Assembly (NCBI GenBank): GCA_018715445.1
Contig: DVLP01000170.1
Location: 1 to 10,563, forward strand
Source of the DNA: Candidatus Avipropionibacterium avicola
GTDB taxonomy: Bacteria > Actinomycetota > Actinomycetes > Propionibacteriales > Propionibacteriaceae
Length of the DNA: 10,563 nt
Direction of reading: 5' to 3'
The position numbers and the translations under genes were made by a program. This document shows, piece by piece, positions 1-5,741 of the stretch. Under the pieces are notes generated by a model. The model did not search any database. It saw only the letters and a program-made list of their open reading frames with translations, and had not been told where the DNA came from. Numbering within the stretch: the first letter of the stretch is position 1; every line of letters begins with the position of its first letter.

Positions 1-329
1 AACGGTCCCGCGACGTCGGGGTGGATCCGCCGACCCAGGACCTCGTCACCGGTGGCCATGTCGTAGGCGACGGCTCCGTTGCTGGCGATCACGATCGGTT
101 TGACCCCGGCGATGTCGTGGACCACGTCCAGCCAGCGCAACGGCCGGCCGGTGGCCACCATGAACTGGGCTCCGGAGTCACACCACTGCCGTACGGCTTC
201 GGCATTGGCGGAGCTGACGGTGCCGTCCGGTGACAGGAACGTCCCGTCGAGGTCGGTGACGACCAGCTCGACCTCGGTGGCGTCCCGGTCGGTGTCGATC
301 GCAGTGGGTTGACGGTCGGCAGTCGGCAC
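1..329 (-). CDS. Cof-type HAD-superfamily hydrolase (partial, 3' end outside window)
   Basis: The first 109 residues of a HAD phosphatase are present; the gene runs off the left edge. Visible motifs are HAD motif I DLDGT (residues 26-30; D26 the nucleophile, D28 the acid/base) and motif II Thr60 in VATGRP. IASNGA at 81-86 is typical of the Cof/YbiV (class IIB) subgroup, which dephosphorylates sugar phosphates and similar small phosphorylated metabolites in the cytoplasm. The GTG at 327-329 is the only usable start before motif I. It has a GAGG ribosome site whose first bases lie in the stop codon of the upstream gene, six bases away. About 19 residues precede the usual family start, an acidic and probably flexible leader. 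The start lies just downstream of the pseudokinase-like gene, so the two are probably co-transcribed and translationally coupled. The subfamily is clear; the substrate cannot be told. The cap domain and motifs III and IV are outside the window. Confidence 0.85.
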   Translation of the reverse strand, partial: MPTADRQPTAIDTDRDATEVELVVTDLDGTFLSPDGTVSSANAEAVRQWCDSGAQFMVATGRPLRWLDVVHDIAGVKPIVIASNGAVAYDMATGDEVLGRRIHPDVAGP

Positions 330-337
330 GGAGGACC

Positions 338-1213
338 TCAGAGTCGGGAACGGGGTGATCCACCACCGCCGCCGGAGGAGCTCTCCGACGGTTCGCCGGA
401 CGGCTGTCCGGACTCGGGGCTGGAGGAGTCGGACGGTTCGCCCGACATGGACGGCGATCCGGACTCGCTCGGCTCGCCGGACTGCGGATCGCTCGGATCG
501 GCCGAGGACGGCTCACCCGATCCACCGGAGCCGGACTGGCTCGACGGGATGGGGTCCGGTGGCGTCTGGGGCGGCATGTCCTTGAACAGCAGCCAGACCA
601 TCAACAGCGCCAGCAGCAGCAGCAAGGCGGTCAACAACCAGGAGACCAGCAACGAGACCCAGCCGGCCCGTTCGTGACGTCCGGGCCAGGGCAGCGGCCA
701 GATCCGGGCCAGACCGGGCTTGGCCCGGTTCAACCAGTAGTGACGGTACGAAGGCCCTGACGGGGTGCCCTGGGGTGCCAGTTGCCGGAGCTCGACCTCG
801 GCCAGCAGGTGCTCGGCCAATGTCTGGTCGGCGTCGGTCCCGGTGCGTTGCAGCGCCACCCAGGGTGCCTCGGGGACGTCGTCGTGGGCGGCGAGTCCCT
901 GCTCGGGGATGAACTTGCGGGCCCAGCGGCCCTCGTCCTGGCTCTGCCCACCGCGGGCGAGCACGGTGTCGATGTGCAGCTTGTTGACCAGACCGGACAG
1001 CCGGTCACGGGCGGCGGCATCCTGGGCTGCACCCTCGCTCAGGCGGACCACGACCGCTTCCACCCCGGCATCGTCGTGCGCCAGATAGGCCGCACCGCTC
1101 TGCGCTGCACGCAGGCGCGCCTCGAGCCAGTACGGCCCGATCCGCGGGGGATCACTGGGCAGCAACGGCCCGGCGGACGACAGGCCGGAGGGCTGGCCGT
1201 GGGTGGTGGTCAT
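338..1213 (-). CDS. Single-pass membrane protein with a degenerate Ser/Thr-kinase N-lobe-like domain and a Ser/Gly/Glu/Pro-rich outer tail
   Basis: A 291-residue protein. Residues 25-90 follow the pattern of a bacterial Ser/Thr kinase N-lobe: IGPYWLEARL for strand 1, a reduced glycine loop (AAQSGAAYLA), then VEAVVVRL where kinases have VAVK, so the ATP-binding lysine is replaced by R57. APWVALQRTG (117-126) resembles the hinge strand before the C-lobe, but no HRD, DFG or C-lobe follows. A basic stretch (GRHERAG, 178-184) precedes one hydrophobic helix (about 184-210), which predicts a cytoplasmic N-terminus. The outside tail (211-291) is rich in Ser, Gly, Glu and Pro, with four GEPS copies, and is probably disordered. 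The ATG at 1211-1213 was chosen because GAGG lies just upstream, although the spacing is short; an in-frame ATG at 1226-1228 would add five residues. It lies head-to-head with the MoxR operon and just upstream of the HAD gene. The gene is clearly real. The pseudokinase reading is inference from pattern and could be wrong; a structure-based comparison would decide. Confidence 0.75.
   Translation of the reverse strand: MTTTHGQPSGLSSAGPLLPSDPPRIGPYWLEARLRAAQSGAAYLAHDDAGVEAVVVRLSEGAAQDAAARDRLSGLVNKLHIDTVLARGGQSQDEGRWARKFIPEQGLAAHDDVPEAPWVALQRTGTDADQTLAEHLLAEVELRQLAPQGTPSGPSYRHYWLNRAKPGLARIWPLPWPGRHERAGWVSLLVSWLLTALLLLLALLMVWLLFKDMPPQTPPDPIPSSQSGSGGSGEPSSADPSDPQSGEPSESGSPSMSGEPSDSSSPESGQPSGEPSESSSGGGGGSPRSRL
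359..517 (-). repeat. GEPS-type low-complexity repeat in the pseudokinase-like gene
   Basis: This stretch codes for residues 233-285 of the membrane protein. It contains four copies of GEPS followed by S, E or D, separated by Ser/Gly/Pro/Asp spacers, and ends in a run of five glycines. At DNA level it appears as irregular copies of a GGTTCGCC-like unit on the plus strand. It is consistent with slippage-prone coding sequence for a flexible extracytoplasmic tail. Confidence 0.6.
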
Positions 1214-1336
1214 CGCCTCACATCTCATCACACGGGTCAAGCGGGCAGGGCGTTGGGCGGGCATCCGGTCGGACCAACCCGTACCATCGACACGAGTGTG
1301 CGACAGGTCCAGCTGCGTCCCGGCCCAGGTGGACAG

Positions 1337-1342
1337 TATCGT
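1337..1342 (+). promoter_or_regulatory. Possible -10 box of the moxR operon
   Basis: TATCGT fits the actinobacterial TANNNT -10 pattern and would place transcription start near 1349, giving a leader of roughly 75 bases that includes the 1374-1392 hairpin. The expected -35 position (1314-1319, TGCGTC) is a poor match to TTGACA. The call is weak and rests on the -10 alone. Confidence 0.25.
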
Positions 1343-1373
1343 TGCCTGCGGGCCACGGGCACCGTCAGCGCCC

Positions 1374-1392
1374 GGACTCCGTCCCGGAGTCC
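1374..1392 (+). promoter_or_regulatory. Perfect inverted repeat (8-bp stem, 3-base loop) ahead of moxR
   Basis: GGACTCCG, loop TCC, CGGAGTCC: the two arms are exact reverse complements. It ends 19 bases before the GAGGAG ribosome site of moxR and 31 bases before its start. No T-tract follows, so it is not a classical terminator. It could be a leader-RNA hairpin that affects stability or translation, or a DNA operator for a dimeric regulator. The structure is seen directly; the role is inference. Confidence 0.45.
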
Positions 1393-1423
1393 ACACAGAC
1401 AGCACAGATCCGAGGAGCACTGC

Positions 1424-2722
1424 GTGACAACCGAGCAGGCCGCAACCGGCCCCACTGCTGACCAGGATTCCGCGGAAGCCGGTGAGCTCGACAACCAGGC
1501 GGCGGCCAAGCTGTTGCGTGAGGCGATCGAGCAGGTGCAGCGGGTGATCGTCGGCCAGGAGCACATGGTCGAGCAGCTGATGGTCGGGCTGCTGGCCAAG
1601 GGCCACATCCTGCTGGAGGGTGTGCCCGGTGTCGCGAAGACGCTGGCGGTGCGCAGCTTCGCCACCGTGGTCGGCGGCGACTTCTCCCGCGTCCAGTTCA
1701 CCCCTGACCTGGTGCCCTCCGACATCGTCGGTACCCGGATCTACTCCGCCCAGCAGGAGAAGTTCGAGACCGAGCTCGGTCCGGTCTTCGTGAACTTCGT
1801 GCTTGCCGACGAGATCAACCGCGCCCCCGCGAAGGTGCAGTCGGCGATGCTCGAGCTGATGGCTGAGAAGCAGGCCTCGATCGGCGGGGTGAGCTACCCG
1901 GCCCCGAAGCCGTTCATCGTGATCGCCACCCAGAACCCGGTCGAGTCCGAAGGTGTCTATCCGCTGCCCGAGGCTCAGCGCGACCGCTTCCTGCTGAAGG
2001 TGGACGTGCCGTACCCCCGCGGCAACGAGGAGTTCGAGATCCTGCGGCGGATGAGCGTCAACCCGCCCGAGCCGACCCCGGTGCTCAACCCGGACCTGGT
2101 GCTGCAGTTGCAGGCCAAGGCGAGTGACGTCTTCGTCCACAACCTGCTCGCCGAGTACATCGTCCGACTGGTGATGGCCACCCGGTCGCCGGCCGAGTTC
2201 GACCTGCCGGACCTGGAGCCGGTCATCCAGATCGGATGTTCGCCCCGTGCCACCCTGGGCCTGGTGGCTGCTGCCCGCGCCCTGGCCCTGATCAACGGCC
2301 GCGACTACGTCCTGCCGACCGACGTCCAGGCCGTCGCCAAGGACGTGATGGCCCACCGTCTGGTGCTGGGCTTCGACGCGGTCGCCGACAACATCTCCCC
2401 GACGCACGTGGTCGAGCGGATTGTGGCGATGGTCCCGCCGCCGACCCCGGTCTGGAAGGACGCCCGGGCCAGCCAGGGGCAGTCGGCCCAGCCCCAGTTC
2501 CAGTCGTCAGCGCCCCAGTCGGCACCTCAGTCAGCACCGCCGTCGGCGCCCCAGTCGGCCCCGCAGCCCCAGCAGGGCGGATTCCCGCAGCCCGGGCAGT
2601 TCCCGAACCCGGGCCAGCAGCCCCAGCAGCCCCAACACGGTCAGCAGGGCCCGTACGGTCAGCCCGGCCAGTTCCCGCCGCCCGGACAGGGACAGCAGCC
2701 GCGCCGACCTGACTTCGGCTGA
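1424..2722 (+). CDS. moxR: MoxR-family AAA+ ATPase with Pro/Gln/Gly-rich C-terminal tail
   Basis: A 432-residue MoxR AAA+ ATPase. Members form ring-shaped cytoplasmic, chaperone-like machines that act on VWA-domain partners. Visible motifs are Walker A GVPGVAKT (66-73), Walker B with D129-E130 in FVLADEINRAP, sensor 1 IATQNP (167-172), arginine-finger candidates R186/R188 in EAQRDRF, and sensor 2 R275 in GCSPRAT. All look intact, so ATPase activity is expected. The GTG at 1424 was chosen because GAGGAG (1412-1417) sits six bases upstream and the conserved domain begins about 23 residues in; upstream in-frame sequence is non-coding in character. Family proteins usually end near residue 345. 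Here about 85 extra residues follow, made of QSAP repeats and then Pro/Gly/Gln segments. This is the first gene of a four-gene operon; its stop overlaps the GAGGG ribosome site of the DUF58 gene. The family assignment is firm; the exact substrate is unknown. Confidence 0.95.
   Translation: MTTEQAATGPTADQDSAEAGELDNQAAAKLLREAIEQVQRVIVGQEHMVEQLMVGLLAKGHILLEGVPGVAKTLAVRSFATVVGGDFSRVQFTPDLVPSDIVGTRIYSAQQEKFETELGPVFVNFVLADEINRAPAKVQSAMLELMAEKQASIGGVSYPAPKPFIVIATQNPVESEGVYPLPEAQRDRFLLKVDVPYPRGNEEFEILRRMSVNPPEPTPVLNPDLVLQLQAKASDVFVHNLLAEYIVRLVMATRSPAEFDLPDLEPVIQIGCSPRATLGLVAAARALALINGRDYVLPTDVQAVAKDVMAHRLVLGFDAVADNISPTHVVERIVAMVPPPTPVWKDARASQGQSAQPQFQSSAPQSAPQSAPPSAPQSAPQPQQGGFPQPGQFPNPGQQPQQPQHGQQGPYGQPGQFPPPGQGQQPRRPDFG
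2462..2719 (+). repeat. Low-complexity QSAP / PGQ repeat coding the MoxR tail
   Basis: Codes for residues 347-432 of the MoxR protein. The first half (about 2480-2563) carries repeated Gln-Ser-Ala-Pro units with a CCCCAGTCGGC-like DNA unit; the second half has repeated Pro-Gly-Gln and Phe-Pro units. There are few charged residues and no predicted fold. The reading frame stays open through it and ends just before the next gene, so it is genuine coding sequence. Confidence 0.7.
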
Positions 2723-2730
2723 GGGCCAGT

Positions 2731-3780
2731 GTGAGTCAGCCCGAGTTCGCCCCACCGTCCGGACCGCCGGCCCACGTCGCCTCGTCGTTGGTCGGCGAGC
2801 CGACCACGCCGACGATCCCGCTCAACAAGCTCGCTCCCGAGGCTGCCCTGCGCCGACTGGAGTTGACGGTGGTTCGCCGGCTCGAGGGCTTCCTGCACGG
2901 TGATCACGCCGGGTTGTTGCCCGGCCCCGGCAGCGATCCCAACGACGCCCGGCCGTACCAGCCGGGTGAGGACGACATCCGCAAGATGGACTGGGCGGTC
3001 ACCGCGCGCACCCAGGTGCCGCACGTGCGCGACACCATGTCCGACCGCGAGCTCGAGGTGTGGGCGTTGCTCGATGCGACGCCGTCGATGAACTGGGGGA
3101 CCGCCGGGGTCACCAAGCGCGACCTGGGCATCGCGGCCATCGCGACCATCGGCTTCCTCAGCCAGAAGGTCGGCGACCGCTTCGGTGGCTACATCATGCG
3201 TCCCGACCAGCTGCGTCGACTGCCCGCCCGCTCCGGACGCACCGCCCTGTACGGACTGTTGCGCCGGATGCTCACCGAGCCGCTGGTGCGTGACCACGAG
3301 AGCGGTCCGATGACCCTGGGCGCCGGCATCGAGCAGCTCTCGCGGTCCCAGCGTCGCCGCGGCATGCGGGTGGTGGTCTCGGACTTCCTGACCCCGGGCG
3401 ACTCCGAGGTCGACCCCGACGTGGAGCCGGAGTGGGAGCGGCCGCTGCGTCGCCTGGCCGTGCGCAGCCAGGTGCTCGCGATCGAGGTCGTCGACCGGCG
3501 TGAGATCGAGTTCCCCAATGTTGGCGACATCCTGATCCGTGACCCCGAGACCGACTTCGAGCGCTACGTCAACACCTCCGACACCGCCACCCGTGAGCGG
3601 ATGGACGCGGCCAGTCGAGCCCAACGGGAACGAATCCGGGTCGCCCTTCGTCGTTCGGGCGTGGGTCACATCCAGCTGCGGACCGATCGTGACTGGGTGG
3701 CCGACATCGCGCGCTTCGTCCTGTCGTACCGACGGGTCGCCAGCATCCTCCACCAGCCGCCGCAGGGGGTGAGTCGCTAG
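2731..3780 (+). CDS. DUF58 domain-containing protein (MoxR partner)
   Basis: A 349-residue DUF58 protein. The family signature is the segment around YQPGEDDIRKMDW (76-88), then TARTQVPHVRD (91-101) and a VWA-like core. The MIDAS-like motif is DATPSM (115-120), a DxTxS variant of DxSxS. No transmembrane helix or signal peptide is evident, so it should be cytoplasmic or membrane-peripheral; many DUF58 homologues instead carry two N-terminal TM helices. The GTG at 2731 is preceded by GAGGG (2721-2725), five bases upstream and overlapping the moxR stop. The N-terminal 30 residues are Pro/Ser/Ala-rich and probably flexible. DUF58 genes almost always sit next to moxR and are thought to bind the ATPase or link it to the VWA proteins; the biochemical role is not established. 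Its TAG stop is followed directly by the next start codon. Confidence 0.93.
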   Translation: MSQPEFAPPSGPPAHVASSLVGEPTTPTIPLNKLAPEAALRRLELTVVRRLEGFLHGDHAGLLPGPGSDPNDARPYQPGEDDIRKMDWAVTARTQVPHVRDTMSDRELEVWALLDATPSMNWGTAGVTKRDLGIAAIATIGFLSQKVGDRFGGYIMRPDQLRRLPARSGRTALYGLLRRMLTEPLVRDHESGPMTLGAGIEQLSRSQRRRGMRVVVSDFLTPGDSEVDPDVEPEWERPLRRLAVRSQVLAIEVVDRREIEFPNVGDILIRDPETDFERYVNTSDTATRERMDAASRAQRERIRVALRRSGVGHIQLRTDRDWVADIARFVLSYRRVASILHQPPQGVSR

Positions 3781-4773
3781 ATGGGGTTCTTCTCCGACCT
3801 GCTGCGCAGCTTCCGTCCGGTGGCCTTCGACCACCCGGGACTGTTGTGGCTGTTGCTGCTGATCCCGCTGCTGATCGCGGGCTATGTCTTCGCCATGTCC
3901 CGCAAGAACCGCAAGGGCATGCGCTTCACCAACACCTCGATGCTGCAGGCCGTGCTGGGCAAGCAGTCCCAGTGGCGCCGCCACCTCGCGTTCGCGCTGG
4001 CCCTGCTCAGCCTGATCACCCTCACCCTTGCCTTCGCCAAACCGATGGGGGAGGCGTTGGTGCCGCGCGAGCGGGCGACCATCGTGGTCGTGATCGACGT
4101 CTCGTTGTCGATGCAGGCCGAGGATGTGGAGCCGAACCGGCTGGAGGCCGCCCAGACCGCGGCGACCGAGTTCGTCGAGTCGCTGCCGGACAAGTACAAC
4201 GTCGCCCTGGTGTCGATGGCCGGTGACACCAAGGTGCTGGTCCCGCCGACCCAGGACCACTCGGCGGTGAAGCGTCGCATCGCTGCGCTCGAGCTCGCCG
4301 AGTCGACCGCGATCGGTGACGGCATCGCCACCGCCATGCAGGCCCTGGACGATGCACCCAAGGACCCGAACAATCCCGACGCCGACATCCCCGGGGCGAT
4401 CGTGCTGCTCTCCGACGGGGAGAGCACCACCGGCCAGTCCCCGCTCCAGGAGGCCGCGGCCGCCGGTGAGCGTGGGGTCCCGATCTACACGATCGCGTAC
4501 GGGACCGAGAACGGCTACGTCGACCTGGACGGCAATCGTGAACCCGTGCCGGTGAACCATGACCAGATGCGTGAGGTCGCCGAGCTGAGCGAGGGACAGT
4601 ACTTCGCGGCCGCCACCCCGGAGGAGCTGGCCGTGGTCTACGGCAACATCGGATCCTCGCTGGGCTATGTCACCAAGTTCCAGGAGATCACCGCCCGGTA
4701 CGCAGGCCTGGGCCTGGTCTTCGCGGTGGTCGCCGCGCTCGGTGCGATCTCGATGGCTGTGAGGTGGCCCTGA
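3781..4773 (+). CDS. Membrane-anchored VWA protein, BatA-like (first of two paralogues)
   Basis: A 330-residue protein with two N-terminal hydrophobic helices (about 21-39 and 67-85), a VWA domain (about 101-295) and a C-terminal helix (306-326). The MIDAS metal site looks complete: DVSLS (D106, S108, S110), T176 in STAIGDG and D212 in LLSDGE. The loop between the first two helices is strongly basic (SRKNRKG...WRRH). The positive-inside rule then places it in the cytoplasm and the VWA domain outside. The ATG directly follows the stop of the DUF58 gene, with GGTGAG seven bases upstream. The layout resembles BatA of aerotolerance operons and the single VWA gene of mycobacterial moxR1 clusters. 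Family members bind protein ligands through a divalent metal; the ligand is unknown. Its stop overlaps the start of the next gene (TGATG). Confidence 0.92.
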   Translation: MGFFSDLLRSFRPVAFDHPGLLWLLLLIPLLIAGYVFAMSRKNRKGMRFTNTSMLQAVLGKQSQWRRHLAFALALLSLITLTLAFAKPMGEALVPRERATIVVVIDVSLSMQAEDVEPNRLEAAQTAATEFVESLPDKYNVALVSMAGDTKVLVPPTQDHSAVKRRIAALELAESTAIGDGIATAMQALDDAPKDPNNPDADIPGAIVLLSDGESTTGQSPLQEAAAAGERGVPIYTIAYGTENGYVDLDGNREPVPVNHDQMREVAELSEGQYFAAATPEELAVVYGNIGSSLGYVTKFQEITARYAGLGLVFAVVAALGAISMAVRWP

Positions 4774-5726
4774 TGCAGTTCCTTGCCCCCGCACGACTCT
4801 GGCTGTTGCTGTTGGTGCCGGCCCTGATCGCGCTCTACCTGGTCGCCTCCTGGGTGCTGCACCAACGCCGCCTCGCCCGAGGCAGGACCTCCCTGGACGG
4901 GGTGATCCCTCCGGAGCCGACCTGGCGTCGTCACCTCGCGGTGGGGTTGTCCATCCTGTCGTTGACCACGCTCACCCTGGCGTGGGCCCAGCCCAAGACC
5001 GAGGTCGCCGTGCCGCGGGAGCGGGCCACCATCGTGGTGGCCCTCGACGTGTCGAAGTCGATGGAGGCCACCGACATCGACCCGAGCCGGCTCGAGGCGG
5101 CGAAGGTGGCGGCGGCGGAGTTCGTCCGGTCGATGCCGCCCCGCTTCAACGTCGCCCTGGTGACCTTCTCGGCCACCACACGTCAGGTCTCGCCGCCCAC
5201 CACCGACCACGACCAGGTGATCAATCAGATCAATGGGTTGACCCTGCAGCCCGGTACGGCCATCGGTGAGGGGATCTACGCCTCGCTGGAGTCGTTGCTC
5301 TTCGTCCCGGAGGACCCCGACGACCCGACCGCCGAGGTCCCGGCGCGGATCGTGCTGCTCAGTGACGGCTCGACCCAGACCGGTCGGCCCGCCGACGACG
5401 CCGCCCACGACGCCAAGGACCAGAACGTCCCGATCTACACGATCGCCTACGGCACCCCCGAAGGCACCATCGTCACCGAGACCGGGCAGGAGGAGCCGGT
5501 CCCGGTCGACTATGCCGAGCTGGCCAATGTCGCCAAGGTGTCCGGCGGCAAGGCCTATGCGGCCGAGGACGCCGGGCAGCTCAAGGAGGTCTACGCCGAC
5601 ATCGCCTCCTCGGTCGGGGTCGAGATGGTCGACCAGGAGGTCACCTCGCGGTATGCCGGGGTCGGCCTGCTGTTCGCGGTGCTGGCTGCGGCCGGCCTGG
5701 CCTCGCTGGCCGCCCGTTGGCCGTGA
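4773..5726 (+). CDS. Membrane-anchored VWA protein, BatB/BatA-like (second paralogue)
   Basis: A 317-residue paralogue of the preceding protein with the same layout: helices at about 8-28 and 54-72, a VWA domain (86-280) and a C-terminal helix (295-313). Both copies end in ARWP or VRWP. The MIDAS residues are D92, S94, S96 (DVSKS), T162 (GTAIGEG) and D198 (LLSDGS), all intact. The ATG at 4773 was preferred because GAGGTGG (4761-4767) lies five bases upstream and the ATG overlaps the previous stop by one base. A GTG at 4764 would add three residues but would lie inside the ribosome site. The inter-helix loop is basic, again predicting an extracytoplasmic VWA domain. Shared segments include VPRERATIVV and VPIYTIAYGT, so the pair arose by duplication. 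It is the last gene of the operon; the next gene faces it 15 bases away. Confidence 0.92.
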   Translation: MQFLAPARLWLLLLVPALIALYLVASWVLHQRRLARGRTSLDGVIPPEPTWRRHLAVGLSILSLTTLTLAWAQPKTEVAVPRERATIVVALDVSKSMEATDIDPSRLEAAKVAAAEFVRSMPPRFNVALVTFSATTRQVSPPTTDHDQVINQINGLTLQPGTAIGEGIYASLESLLFVPEDPDDPTAEVPARIVLLSDGSTQTGRPADDAAHDAKDQNVPIYTIAYGTPEGTIVTETGQEEPVPVDYAELANVAKVSGGKAYAAEDAGQLKEVYADIASSVGVEMVDQEVTSRYAGVGLLFAVLAAAGLASLAARWP

Positions 5727-5741
5727 TCGCCGGCCTCGGCT

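Larger units (their letters stand above)
1214..1423. other. Divergent intergenic region between the pseudokinase-like gene and the moxR operon
   Basis: A 210-bp stretch without a convincing ORF. Both flanking genes point away from it, so it must hold the promoters for both directions. On the plus strand a TANNNT-type -10 candidate (TATCGT, 1337-1342) and a perfect 8-bp hairpin (1374-1392) can be seen. On the minus strand no convincing -10 box was found. TTGACC (complement of 1235-1240) is too close to the start to be a -35 for the minus-strand gene. Confidence 0.6.

Noticed and set aside
782..1423. Longer N-terminus for MoxR using upstream in-frame starts
   Set aside because: The extension overlaps the minus-strand gene, has no family similarity, and the GTG at 1424 has a strong GAGGAG site.
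1214..2407. The minus-strand frame of the pseudokinase gene extends upstream across moxR as one long open frame
   Set aside because: It is antisense to the fully conserved MoxR domain and has His/Asp/Gln/Gly/Leu-rich shadow composition typical of high-GC codon bias; a good start with a nearby GAGG exists at 1213.
2659..4794. A 711-codon open frame on the minus strand
   Set aside because: It lies antisense to DUF58 and the first VWA gene, has biased HRDG-rich composition and no recognisable domain; it is a shadow of G/C third positions.
5727..5741. Short GCCG/CGGC stem between the converging VWA and lipoprotein genes as a bidirectional terminator
   Set aside because: Only four base pairs with no T-run; too weak in GC-rich sequence to call.
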